From assembly GCF_030814955.1 (NCBI RefSeq), contig NZ_JAUSWB010000001.1, positions 1 through 64,000 of the forward strand: a DNA stretch of 64,000 bases. Reading direction: 5' to 3'. Every line of letters begins with the position of its first letter. Position 1 is the stretch's first letter. The notes beneath the pieces were generated by a model. It was not told the origin of the DNA. It made no database searches and saw only the letters and a list, made by a program, of their open reading frames with translations. Shown one piece after another: positions 34,313 through 42,543 of the stretch. The stretch comes from Planomicrobium stackebrandtii. Its GTDB lineage: Bacteria; Bacillota; Bacilli; Bacillales_A; Planococcaceae. A program made the translations under genes and the position numbers.

Positions 34313-36208
34313 GTGGTTGGATTTATTCATAAGCATAAAAAAGATCTTGCCTTTGTCGCTGGTTTCTTATTGATACTCGCCGCAGTTTTGCATTACATGG
34401 GCTATGAGAACTTGCGGCAAATGACGTTAATCGTGGCTTCAATAATTGCAGGAATTCCAATAGCAATAAAGGCGCTTCAAGCGCTTCGAATGAAAGCGTT
34501 CAGTATTGAAATGCTTGTAACCATCGCTGTTGTTGGTGCCTTATTTATTGGAGAATATGTGGAATCGGCGGTCGTAACATTTCTGTTCTTGTTTGGAGAT
34601 TATTTAGAAGCGCGAACACTGGAAAAAACACGTTCCTCTCTAAAAAACTTGGTGGATATGGCACCTCAAGAAGCAACTATTATACGCCGGGGCAATGATT
34701 TGGTAGTTCCGGTAGAAGAAGTAATCAAAGGGGATAGAGTCATTATCCGGACTGGCGGGAAAGTACCAGTGGATGGCAAAATCGTCACAGGCCATGCCTC
34801 ATTAAATGAAGCAGCCATTACAGGAGAATCGGTTCCGGCATCCAAAAAATCAGGCGATAAAGTTTTTAGCAGCACCGTTATTGATGTTGGCTATATTGAA
34901 ATTATTGCGGAAAAAGTCGGAAGCGATACAACATTCGCAAAGATTATTGAACTCGTGGAAGAAGCACAGGAATCCAAGTCAAAAACAGAAAAGTTCTTGA
35001 ACAAGTTTGCTAATATTTACACACCTGCGGTAGTTGTACTTTCCATTCTAGTTTATGTTCTGACAAGAGATTTTCATCTCGCAATTACCTTTCTTGTCAT
35101 TGCCTGCCCCGGTGCATTAGTTATCGGCGCACCCGTTTCCAGTGTGGCAGGTATTGGCAACGGCGCAAAAAATGGTGTACTGGTCAAGGGTGGCGAAGTG
35201 ATGGACCGCTTCTCGAAAGTTGATACACTCGTGTTTGATAAAACGGGCACATTGACCAAAGGTAAACCTGAGGTGACAAATATTAAAGTCTTTCATTCAT
35301 TTGATGAACAAAGTTTACTTCGGCTAGTAGCACAAGCTGAAACAGTGTCTGAACACCATCTCGGCCAGACAATTGTCAAAGAAGCAACATCACGGAATAT
35401 GGATCTCGATAAAAAACCGGAAAAAGTTGAAGTCATTAAAGGCAATGGTTTACTGGCTACAGTAGAAGGACATGTTTTGGCAATTGGTAACCGAAAACTG
35501 ATGAAAGCAAAAAACATTATCATCTCACCAGAAGTTGAAACCTATACAGTGGAAAATGAAAAAGCTGGTAATACAGCAATCTTAGCAGCAGTAAACGGGG
35601 AAGTAGCCGGCATCTTTTCGATTGCCGATCAGATTCGTGAAGATGCAGCACCAGCCCTCGCTCAAATGAGAAAAAATGGGATCAAGAAAATTATTATGCT
35701 GACTGGAGACAATCAGCACACAGCTGAACTTGTTGCTGGCCAATTGGAGTTGGATGAATTTCATGCAGAATTATTGCCGGAAGACAAAGTGGCTTTCATC
35801 AAGAAGTTAAAAGAAAATGGGAGTATTGTCGCAATGGCAGGTGATGGTGTCAATGACGCACCCGCCATCGCAACAGCGGATATTGGTATCGCAATGGGGG
35901 AAGGCGGAACAGACATTTCAATGGAAACTGCCGATGTTGTTTTAATGGCAGATAAACTGATGCAATTCTCTCATGCCTATTCGCTATCTAAAGCAACTAT
36001 CCGCAATATGAAACAAAATACATTTTTTGCAATCGGAATTGTTGCCGTTTTGTTGATTGGTGTACTGATTGGTTCAGTCCATCTAGCATCTGGCATGTTC
36101 ATACATGAAGCGAGCGTCTTGATTGTTATCTTGAATGCCACGAGGTTGATGGGATTCAACCGTAAAAATATGCACATTAAAGAAAACATGGAACCCGTGG
36201 ATGCTTAA
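34313..36208 (+). CDS. P1B-type heavy metal ATPase with CPG motif
   Basis: A 631-residue metal exporter. The first helices span about residues 12-55 and 65-110. The actuator domain has ITGESVP, the membrane metal site is FLVIACPGALVIGAP, the phosphorylation motif is DKTGTLTKG, and the HP-type nucleotide site SEHHLGQTI and hinge GDGVNDAPA follow. The transport motif is Cys-Pro-Gly, not CPC, CPH or SPC, so the ion cannot be assigned by class. No N-terminal HMA domain is present; the divergent 69-residue chaperone fills that place. The start is GTG 34313 with GAGGGGTG. A perfect FNR-type box implies low-oxygen induction. Confidence 0.88.
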   Translation: MVGFIHKHKKDLAFVAGFLLILAAVLHYMGYENLRQMTLIVASIIAGIPIAIKALQALRMKAFSIEMLVTIAVVGALFIGEYVESAVVTFLFLFGDYLEARTLEKTRSSLKNLVDMAPQEATIIRRGNDLVVPVEEVIKGDRVIIRTGGKVPVDGKIVTGHASLNEAAITGESVPASKKSGDKVFSSTVIDVGYIEIIAEKVGSDTTFAKIIELVEEAQESKSKTEKFLNKFANIYTPAVVVLSILVYVLTRDFHLAITFLVIACPGALVIGAPVSSVAGIGNGAKNGVLVKGGEVMDRFSKVDTLVFDKTGTLTKGKPEVTNIKVFHSFDEQSLLRLVAQAETVSEHHLGQTIVKEATSRNMDLDKKPEKVEVIKGNGLLATVEGHVLAIGNRKLMKAKNIIISPEVETYTVENEKAGNTAILAAVNGEVAGIFSIADQIREDAAPALAQMRKNGIKKIIMLTGDNQHTAELVAGQLELDEFHAELLPEDKVAFIKKLKENGSIVAMAGDGVNDAPAIATADIGIAMGEGGTDISMETADVVLMADKLMQFSHAYSLSKATIRNMKQNTFFAIGIVAVLLIGVLIGSVHLASGMFIHEASVLIVILNATRLMGFNRKNMHIKENMEPVDA

Positions 36209-36661
36209 TTTTATTATATAACTTTCTCTTATAGTTAATGCGACTTGGTAAATGAATGGAGAAAATAAAAATCATAATTTCTTTCTTTTTTTACTGATAT
36301 GTATCCAAATCAAATGCGAGGAGGAATAATTTTATGTCTGAACACACGACGCTTGAACACTATTAGCGCTACTGGTGCTTTTATGGTCAATGATTTAATC
36401 GCAAATTAATATATATTATTTGTGAAACTGAAGCCAAGCAGACTTATTCATTCTATTTTCTAGTTTGTTAATAAGTTTTAATGGCGCCTGCATAGTGAAT
36501 TATTGATAAGAAAAACAACTCGCTTTGTGAGAAAAGTTACAGATAGAAAGTAAGAATTCTATTAAGATTGAAGAGAGCCGAAAGAAATGGATGCTTTGAC
36601 TCTTAGAATTTATTAACAGGATTCAAGATTAAAGAACTCAAAACTCAGGAGGAATTGCATT
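36209..36661 (+). other. 453-base gap with a possible catalase start remnant
   Basis: ATG 36334 has an excellent AGGAGGA site and begins MSEHTTLEHY, then a stop. One base shift later the frame reads NTISATGAFMVNDLIAN. The opening loosely recalls the N-terminus of monofunctional catalases, but the stretch is too short to prove it. The rest has no recognised feature. Confidence 0.25.
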
Positions 36662-37711
36662 ATGAAAGCAGCAGTATGGTATGGAGAAAAAGACATTCGC
36701 ATCGAAGAACGAGAATTAAAAGCATTAAAAGACAATGAAGTAACCGTCCGTGTCGCGTGGGCTGGCATTTGCGGCAGTGATTTGCATGAGTATCAAGAAG
36801 GACCGGTTTTTGTCCCTACTGAAAAAGAAGACCAATTAACCGGTCAGATCGCTCCCCTTATCATGGGACATGAATTTGCTGGTGTTATTGAAAAAGTAGG
36901 ATCACAAGTAACCAAGTTTAATGTTGGAGATCGCGTTGCGATTAATCCTACTTTAACTTTTGGCAACAAGCCAGAAGATATTGATCAATACGATGGATTC
37001 AGCTTTATTGGCCTTCACGGAGATGGAGGATTCACAACTTTTGCCAATGCACCCGAATCAAATGTTTACCTTCTTCCAGAAACATTAAGTTTGCAAGAAG
37101 GGGCGCTGGTTGAACCAACTGCTGTTGCTGTACAAGCGATCAAAGAAGGGGGACTTCAATTTGGTGATACTGCAGCCATATTTGGAGCCGGACCTATTGG
37201 ATTAGTGACTGTAATTGCGGCAAAAGCTGCAGGAGCAAGCAAAATCATTGTTTTGGATTTATCAGAAACACGTCTTGAAAAAGCAAAAGAATTAGGTGCA
37301 ACACATATCGTAAACTCTGGAAAAGAAAATCCTGTAGAAGCAATTCGTGCAATTGTTCCAGACGGGGTAGATGTATCATTTGAAGTTGCAGGTGTAGCTC
37401 CAACATTTACACAAGCAATTGCGTCCACTAAAGCGCGTGGAACGATGGTGATTGTTTCTATTTTTGCGAGACCAATAGAATGGAATCCTCTTCAACTGAC
37501 CAATACAGGTGTGAAAATCACATCTTCTATTGCCTATACACCTACTTCTTTTCAACAAACGGTAGACTTGATGGGGACGGGCCAATTAAACCCGCAAAGC
37601 ATTGTAACCTCTCAAATTCAATTAGATGATATTGTGGACAAAGGCTTTGAGGCTTTAACGAAAGATAAAACACAAGTGAAAATCCTTGTAGAATTAAGCG
37701 GTGAAAAGTAA
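36662..37711 (+). CDS. bdhA: 2,3-butanediol dehydrogenase, zinc-dependent MDR family
   Basis: A 349-residue zinc alcohol dehydrogenase that interconverts acetoin and 2,3-butanediol with NAD(H), a fermentative redox outlet. Catalytic zinc ligands are in WAGICGSDLHEY (Cys and His-Glu) and GHEFAGVIEKVG; the Rossmann motif is AAIFGAGPIGLVTV. The stretch FIGLHGDGGFTTFA is typical of Bacillus BdhA/YdjL. The structural four-cysteine zinc lobe is absent, as in this subgroup. ATG 36662 has AGGAGG. Its position beside low-oxygen genes fits, but no FNR box was found in its own leader. Confidence 0.88.
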   Translation: MKAAVWYGEKDIRIEERELKALKDNEVTVRVAWAGICGSDLHEYQEGPVFVPTEKEDQLTGQIAPLIMGHEFAGVIEKVGSQVTKFNVGDRVAINPTLTFGNKPEDIDQYDGFSFIGLHGDGGFTTFANAPESNVYLLPETLSLQEGALVEPTAVAVQAIKEGGLQFGDTAAIFGAGPIGLVTVIAAKAAGASKIIVLDLSETRLEKAKELGATHIVNSGKENPVEAIRAIVPDGVDVSFEVAGVAPTFTQAIASTKARGTMVIVSIFARPIEWNPLQLTNTGVKITSSIAYTPTSFQQTVDLMGTGQLNPQSIVTSQIQLDDIVDKGFEALTKDKTQVKILVELSGEK

Positions 37712-37747
37712 CTGCTGAGTCTACAAAATTTAACTTAATATAAACTG

Positions 37748-37797
37748 CACCTCCAATTGCTGAACAAACAACTTGCAATAGGAGGTGTATTTTTTTA
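37748..37797 (+). terminator. terminator after bdhA
   Basis: CACCTCC-ATTGC/GCAAT-GGAGGTG stem followed by TTTTTTT. Confidence 0.8.
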
Positions 37798-37855
37798 AGG
37801 AAAAACGATCTAGAGATAAAAGCTCGCACTATAGCAAATCTTTTATATTAGTTCC

Positions 37856-37897
37856 TTGACGGTGATCAAGTTTTTTTATCTTGAAAACTCGTATGAT
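37856..37897 (+). promoter_or_regulatory. FNR-type box and -10 of the cupin gene
   Basis: TTGAC-GGTG-ATCAA (37856-37869) with TATGAT at 37892-37897; offset again 29.5. Confidence 0.62.
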
Positions 37898-37974
37898 AGA
37901 ACAGTAAGAAGTTATCGATACAATATTTACCTAACAAGAAAGCAGAAAAAAACCAAACCAGAATGGAGCAAAAA

Positions 37975-38292
37975 ATGATGACTATTAAAAAGTTGTTGGA
38001 TCTTCAAACATATGATGAAAAGAAAATGTCAAAGCAAATAGTTATAGAAGAAGAAAAAAGTAAAGTAATTGTATTTAACTTTCTGCCAGGACAAGTAATG
38101 CCTAAGCATGGACATCCTCATAAGAATGCTTATGTGTTTGTAGTCGATGGAGAGGGTATATGCTATCTGGATGATATCGACACTGCTGTTCAGCAGGGAG
38201 ATATCATTCACTGCAATCCTCATCAAAAAATAAGCATAGAAAATAATGGAACCACATCGATGACTGTATATGTGGTTCATGCAGACGAATAA
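37975..38292 (+). CDS. small cupin-domain protein
   Basis: A single-domain cupin of about 105 residues. The metal-binding motif 1 is MPKHGHPHKNAYVFVVDGEG (His-x-His...) and motif 2 is GDIIHCNPHQKISIENNG. Small cupins bind a metal and act as sensors, isomerases or oxygenases; the role cannot be read off. GGAG at about 37965 favours ATG 37975 or 37978 over 37963. It has its own FNR-type promoter and terminator, so it is probably expressed when oxygen is low. Confidence 0.85.
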   Translation: MMTIKKLLDLQTYDEKKMSKQIVIEEEKSKVIVFNFLPGQVMPKHGHPHKNAYVFVVDGEGICYLDDIDTAVQQGDIIHCNPHQKISIENNGTTSMTVYVVHADE

Positions 38293-38303
38293 ATCAAGAA
38301 TGG

Positions 38304-38340
38304 AAAGTCCAAGCCGGCACATCATCGGATGGACTTTTTC
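38304..38340 (+). terminator. terminator after the cupin gene
   Basis: AAAGTCC/GGACTTT stem followed by a T-run. Confidence 0.7.
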
Positions 38341-38381
38341 ATTTGGTGTATTTATAAAAGATATACCGTAAATCAGCGGTA

Positions 38382-38428
38382 AAAAACGTCCATACAACGC
38401 TCTTGCCAGGCGTTGAATAGACGTTTTT
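38382..38428. terminator. terminator of the minus-strand flavodoxin operon
   Basis: AAAAACGTC...ACGC/GCGT...GACGTTTTT, about 50 bases past the last gene of the operon; usable in both directions. Confidence 0.7.
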
Positions 38429-38475
38429 ATATGTTCATATGAAAAGTGGATTTTTTGAAGTTAATCAGTCATTTT

Positions 38476-38841
38476 TTAAAGTAAAAAATGATGCGTGCCA
38501 GGATTTCCACCTCTTGTTATATCTCGTGTTCTTTTTAGTGTTTTTTCGGAATGCCGATAGTATGTTTCATCTATCGCCTCTTTCACTTTCCACATTACCC
38601 AGAAGCCTAAAGCTAACTGCAGAACAATCAATAAGATATAAAGTGGATTGGAAAAGACTTCCTGGCTTGCAAACAACAAAAACAAAAGAATAGATTGCAA
38701 AGAAAGTGTTTTTACTGATCGTAAAAGTACAGAAATGAAAAGAACTACAATACCAACAATGAGAATCAAATTATGATTATGCACTAATGATGAAAATTTA
38801 AAATCAACTAAAAACATTGAGGTCAATTGAATGGCATTCAT
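38476..38841 (-). CDS. hypothetical membrane protein, last gene of the flavodoxin operon
   Basis: A 121-residue protein with three membrane helices (about residues 24-42, 47-62 and 66-85) and a basic C-terminal tail (YRHSEKTLKRTRDITRGG). The family is not recognised. Its ATG overlaps the stop of a 57-residue gene (ATGA), so it is translationally coupled in the operon behind an FNR-type promoter. It could anchor or receive electrons for the flavodoxin system, which is inference only. Confidence 0.72.
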   Translation of the reverse strand: MNAIQLTSMFLVDFKFSSLVHNHNLILIVGIVVLFISVLLRSVKTLSLQSILLFLLFASQEVFSNPLYILLIVLQLALGFWVMWKVKEAIDETYYRHSEKTLKRTRDITRGGNPGTHHFLL

Positions 38842-39011
38842 ATACTGTCACCTGTCTTTTTTTTAGAAAGCGATAGAAGTTCTTGTTTTTCTTTAAGTTC
38901 TGCATGTACTTCTGCATATTTCGGATTAATTGAGCCGCTGCCTAATCCTTCATTAATCATGCGATCTGTCTCATTAACACAGTCACATATAGTTTGTTTT
39001 TGATCATTCAT
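38838..39011 (-). CDS. 57-residue cysteine-containing small protein
   Basis: A short gene beginning MNDQKQTICDCVNETDRMIN and ending KKKTGDSI. It has a clear GAGGAGAG site before ATG 39011, lies 12 bases after the flavodoxin stop, and its own stop overlaps the next start. The C-D-C motif near residues 9-11 and the amphipathic remainder (INPKYAEVHAELKEKQELL) are the only marks. The function is unknown. Operon placement and the ribosome binding site make it a real gene. Confidence 0.72.
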   Translation of the reverse strand: MNDQKQTICDCVNETDRMINEGLGSGSINPKYAEVHAELKEKQELLSLSKKKTGDSI

Positions 39012-39023
39012 TTTAATCTCTCC

Positions 39024-39512
39024 TCATTTTTTTATCTTGAACAGTTCGGTTGTTATAGAATTTGATAAAGTTTTTAGAAATTGATCCGTCAGCTTTTTAA
39101 TCGACGTCAGATCTTCTAAAAGATTAGGAAAAAGATCAACTTTTACCGTATGGTCAATGACTGTCGCATTCATGTGTCTAAACTTTTCTTTCATCAAATC
39201 TACTGCTTCGCAAAATTGAGAATAGGCAGCATCACCTGAACCAAAAACTCCAATTACTTTTCCACTTAAATCAACGTTTTCCAGGCTATCGCAGAAAACT
39301 GCTGTTTCAAAAGGAAGATCTCCATCATCGTAAGTATAGGTACCGAACAAAATGCCGTCATAGTTAAGCAGAAAGTTTAAATCCATATTGTCCAGTTCTA
39401 TATTTTTTCGCGTCACCTCGAATTCTTTTGGATTTATATATGTCCGCATCAAGCAGGCTATTTCTTCTGTATTTCCCGTAGAACTTGCATAAAGAATGAG
39501 TATTTTCTTCAT
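39024..39512 (-). CDS. flavodoxin
   Basis: A 162-residue FMN electron carrier. The phosphate-binding loop is LYASSTGNTEEIA near the N-terminus, followed by FGTYTYDDGDLPFE (isoalloxazine side) and VFGSGDAAYSQFCEAVDLM. ATG 39512 has TAGGAG upstream; the GTG three codons earlier is within the spacer. It is first in a three-gene operon with a 57-residue protein and a membrane protein. The promoter has an FNR-type box, so this flavodoxin probably serves low-oxygen metabolism. The electron partner is not visible. Confidence 0.92.
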   Translation of the reverse strand: MKKILILYASSTGNTEEIACLMRTYINPKEFEVTRKNIELDNMDLNFLLNYDGILFGTYTYDDGDLPFETAVFCDSLENVDLSGKVIGVFGSGDAAYSQFCEAVDLMKEKFRHMNATVIDHTVKVDLFPNLLEDLTSIKKLTDQFLKTLSNSITTELFKIKK

Positions 39513-39586
39513 ATTGAACACTCCTATTTATTACGTAACAATATATGGTTCACTCCACATAAAAAGTTGTAGCTTTTTATAGACTT

Positions 39587-39628
39587 AGCTTAACTGAAAT
39601 TTTTTGGAGAAACCTTGATATACGTCAA
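39587..39628 (-). promoter_or_regulatory. FNR-type box of the flavodoxin operon
   Basis: TTGAT-ATAC-GTCAA (39615-39628, one base off). On the minus strand TAAGCT at 39592-39587 occupies the -10 position with the same 29.5-base offset, although it is a weak hexamer. Confidence 0.55.
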
Positions 39629-39774
39629 GTTTAAGGAGAAGTGGCACTTGTTTTAACTATTGCCTTAAAAATAATGTGAGCTTGCTGTGTGCTTCATTAC
39701 TGCAATAAAATAATGTCGGAATAAACTCGTTCATTCATAAGCTGAGCAATAGCTGAGCCTTTGGAAATAAATTT

Positions 39775-39812
39775 AAAAGGCTGCATCCTCTGTACGGAAA
39801 ATGCAGCCTTTT
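39775..39812. terminator. terminator of the SEC-C/hemerythrin operon
   Basis: AAAAGGCTGCAT/ATGCAGCCTTTT, a 12-bp perfect stem, 20 bases beyond the minus-strand stop. Confidence 0.85.
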
Positions 39813-39832
39813 TCAGAAGCTCTTTTATTTTT

Positions 39833-41698
39833 CTATGTCTGAAATATATTGTGTTTACTGCCTTTGAGAGTCGGCGCTAAAAATGTCCAAATTAACGCTG
39901 CTTCTTCGGGAGAGCGTGGAGTGATAGCAGCTGACTTTGGATAAGGCAAAGCGCCAGACTGTTTCTCAATATACTTTTTCACATATGGATTTTGATCAAT
40001 AGCTTCTGTATAGAGATCTTGGGATTTTTGTGAAAGCATGCTCTTTTGCTGTTCAATCGACCACTTAAACCAACCGAAGAATGCGTTATCACTTAATTCT
40101 TGTTCGTAATGGAGAATCAAACTCTCAGCTTCCTCAAAACGTCCTAGTGCTATTAAAGCAGATACCGTTAAATATCGTACGCCCTGGTGATCACCTGGAT
40201 TTAAACGGAGTACCTCATAATAAACAGGGAAGGCTTCTTCAAAGCGTGCTTGTTCCCAATAGAAGTTCCCAAGCAAAAATAACGCACGCAAGTAGGGGCG
40301 ATTGGGAACGTATAACCAAGCAACATCCATTTCCGGCTCGTAACGTTCTTTGCCGCAGGCAACTGCCTGTTGAAGCAATTGTTCTTTGATTGCCAAATCG
40401 GTTTCCATTTCAGCAGCTAGTAGAAATGCGTCAGTATTTTTGGGATCTAACTGCTGAATTTCTTTCAGGCGGCTGGCCGTATTTGAATTCGTGTATGCAT
40501 TGTAGGCAAGAAGTTGAGCACTTTCGAATTTGGTTTTCGGTTCATAGGATTTGCTGTGATAATACTCCATCTGGCGTTTTAATTCATTTTCACTCTGGAT
40601 GGTGGCATTTTTTAAATGCATATACAATTGCCAATTCTGAAGTTCATTGCCTTTTGGATCTGTTCCTACTTCGAAGGCATAAGCTGCTTCTTTTTCAGTG
40701 TCTTCATTACTCATCGCGTTCAGATAAAAAGATTCAATTTCTTTTTTGAAGCCTTCCAATTTGTCTTCGTCTACGGCAAAGTACTTTGCAGTGTCGTCGG
40801 TACGCCATTCCAGTTTTATCAACCGGTTTTCGATGGCAAATTGAATTGCGCCGGCTACTGCTTCTTTTGGAATCAGCGCTAAAGGTTCTGCGTAATGGAA
40901 GAAGGCTTCGATTAGTTCATCGCTTTTTAAATCATGAGCTATAAGGAAGTTTTCCAACTCTTGTACAGTCTCAAGTACGGCTGAAGATACTTTGTCAGTA
41001 GCTATGAGGCCGCTGCTCAGTAATTGATAAACAGTCAGTATATTATGGCTGTAAAATTCTTGTGCCGTTGCAGCTTCAGAGCTCCGGTACATATTCTGAA
41101 GCTTAGAAATGCTATCCTGTTCTACTTCAACAGCAACGGTCAGGCTATTTAGCACCATTAAGAAATGTGCACCAATACGAACATCAGGCAAGTAAAAACC
41201 GGTAGCAATATTTCCAGCTTCAACAGGAAAAGATTCATTGACTTCAATTTCCATGACTGCTTCAGAAAGTAAATCCCGGACCTGTGCCCGGTAGTTAGTG
41301 ACAGAAACAACTTCGCCGGCCATAAACATGGGATTGAGCCACGTTTCAAGGATCTGCTTGATTTGTATTCTTTCTTCTTTGGCAATCTTCTGTTCGATAA
41401 AAGCATTCCAAACATCGACACGTTCGGAAAAGAAAAAGATATCTCCAATAATTCCGTTCGATTTATCCTCTCCGTAAAGTGGGACGAGCAGGTTCTCAAC
41501 TGTATCTTTCCATTTCAACAAATCTCTTTGTTCTGACGGGCGAGGATGATTTTCAAAAAACTCCTGAAGCAATCCTTGAAGTGCTTTGTTTTGTGCTTCG
41601 ATGAACATTTTTGAAGAATCTTGGACTCCACAACATTTTTTGTATTTTTTTCCACTTCCACAATGACATAAGTCGTTTCTTCCAAGTGTATTTATCAT
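39833..41698 (-). CDS. SEC-C motif and tetratricopeptide-like protein
   Basis: A 621-residue cytosolic protein. It opens with a SEC-C zinc motif GRNDLCHCGSGKKYKKCCG (residues 5-23), the metal site found in SecA and many housekeeping-linked proteins. A long helical body follows, with TPR-like helices near the C-terminus (YLRALFLLGNFYWEQARFEEAF, YLTVSALIALGRFEEAESLI). It overlaps the hemerythrin gene stop by four bases (ATGA), so the pair is one operon divergent from narG. The role is unknown; it may scaffold or help mature the nitrate reductase (inference). Confidence 0.82.
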   Translation of the reverse strand: MINTLGRNDLCHCGSGKKYKKCCGVQDSSKMFIEAQNKALQGLLQEFFENHPRPSEQRDLLKWKDTVENLLVPLYGEDKSNGIIGDIFFFSERVDVWNAFIEQKIAKEERIQIKQILETWLNPMFMAGEVVSVTNYRAQVRDLLSEAVMEIEVNESFPVEAGNIATGFYLPDVRIGAHFLMVLNSLTVAVEVEQDSISKLQNMYRSSEAATAQEFYSHNILTVYQLLSSGLIATDKVSSAVLETVQELENFLIAHDLKSDELIEAFFHYAEPLALIPKEAVAGAIQFAIENRLIKLEWRTDDTAKYFAVDEDKLEGFKKEIESFYLNAMSNEDTEKEAAYAFEVGTDPKGNELQNWQLYMHLKNATIQSENELKRQMEYYHSKSYEPKTKFESAQLLAYNAYTNSNTASRLKEIQQLDPKNTDAFLLAAEMETDLAIKEQLLQQAVACGKERYEPEMDVAWLYVPNRPYLRALFLLGNFYWEQARFEEAFPVYYEVLRLNPGDHQGVRYLTVSALIALGRFEEAESLILHYEQELSDNAFFGWFKWSIEQQKSMLSQKSQDLYTEAIDQNPYVKKYIEKQSGALPYPKSAAITPRSPEEAALIWTFLAPTLKGSKHNIFQT

Positions 41699-42126
41699 AG
41701 GGAAGGCTCCTTAAGAAGCAGCCGTTCTTCTTCACGGCTATGAATAGCATTTATCACAAGCAACGCATGAAACTGTTTCATAACTCCGTAGCTGACGCCT
41801 TCTTCTTCAAGCAGTTTTTTAATATCAGCAACAATAATGCGCAATATATCATGATCTCGCGTCAACTCGGCTACGGTTTGCTGGAGTTCGGGTTTTTGTT
41901 CGATCATTTCCAAATAAAATCCTTCTTCTTCCGCATCGGCATGGCTGAGGATCCGTGTTTCCCAATATTCCAGTAAATGGTCGGCTGCCTGACGAGCGAC
42001 CTCGTATTCTTTAGCTCTCAATAAATCTTCTACTTCTTCAGTTTTTGTTAATGCTCCGGATAAGGCGCCTTCATGAATTGCATGATGTGCATGCAATTGG
42101 CGCAAAGATGGTCCTGACATAATCAT
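41695..42126 (-). CDS. hemerythrin-like HHE-domain protein
   Basis: A 143-residue four-helix bundle of the hemerythrin HHE family, a di-iron domain binding oxygen or nitric oxide. Likely ligands are in LHAHHAIHEGAL, ILSHADAEEEGFYLEM, LTRDHDILR and INAIHSREEERLL. AGGGG precedes ATG 42126; a second in-frame ATG is two codons in. It is first in an operon with the SEC-C gene and shares its upstream region with narG. Two candidate NreC palindromes lie nearby. Nitrosative or oxygen protection of the reductase system is a plausible role. Confidence 0.85.
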   Translation of the reverse strand: MIMSGPSLRQLHAHHAIHEGALSGALTKTEEVEDLLRAKEYEVARQAADHLLEYWETRILSHADAEEEGFYLEMIEQKPELQQTVAELTRDHDILRIIVADIKKLLEEEGVSYGVMKQFHALLVINAIHSREEERLLLKEPSL

Positions 42127-42182
42127 TCATTCCCCTCATTTTTTTTCAGTATAACACGCTAAAAACCTTGAATTTTCCAGCT

Positions 42183-42216
42183 AGGGCTTTTCCTTATAGG
42201 AAAGAGGGAACTCCCT
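42183..42216 (-). promoter_or_regulatory. paired NreC-like palindromes near the hemerythrin promoter
   Basis: AGGG-CTTT-TCCT (42183-42194) and AGGG-AACT-CCCT (42205-42216) are centred 22 bases apart. A minus-strand -10 TATACT lies at 42153-42148. They resemble the sites before narG and the transporter, but the offset to the -10 (35.5) is four bases longer. Confidence 0.5.
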
Positions 42217-42407
42217 TATTCGCTCTAATGACAGACGTTAAAGCATAGTTTAACCAAATGGGAACTTGTCTTCATAGGATTGATTTTTGCATAAATAACT
42301 ATGGAAGGAACACTGAACTTTTCCTGTCTACTTATACAAAATTTTTATAAAAGGTGTGTAAGTGGTCTTTCTATTAATGGAACAAAAGACGGTAATTTTT
42401 TGGGGAC

Positions 42408-42472
42408 AAGGGAGTTCCACAGGTTCAATAGGACTTTCCCTAATGGGAACTTTTTTGTTTCGCTTCCATAAT
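42408..42472 (+). promoter_or_regulatory. narG promoter with paired NreC-like palindromes
   Basis: AAGGG-AGTT-CCAC (42408-42420) and TAGGA-CTTT-CCCTA (42429-42442) are centred 21 bases apart at about 42414.5 and 42435.5. CATAAT (42467-42472) fits as -10, 31.5 bases from the second centre, exactly as in front of the transporter gene at 51967. Staphylococcal NreC is known to use TAGGG-N4-CCCTA sites. Confidence 0.6.
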
Positions 42473-42543
42473 GAAAATATACGAATGATATGGAGTGTAT
42501 TCCCATCCATGTTTTTCATTCTGAGAAGGAGTGGTAGTAAGCG

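Noticed and set aside
42409..42455. Terminator-like hairpin and T-run in the narG leader, suggesting attenuation
   Set aside because: The stem is only six bases, and the palindromic text is better explained as two NreC-type sites whose layout repeats exactly before the transporter gene.
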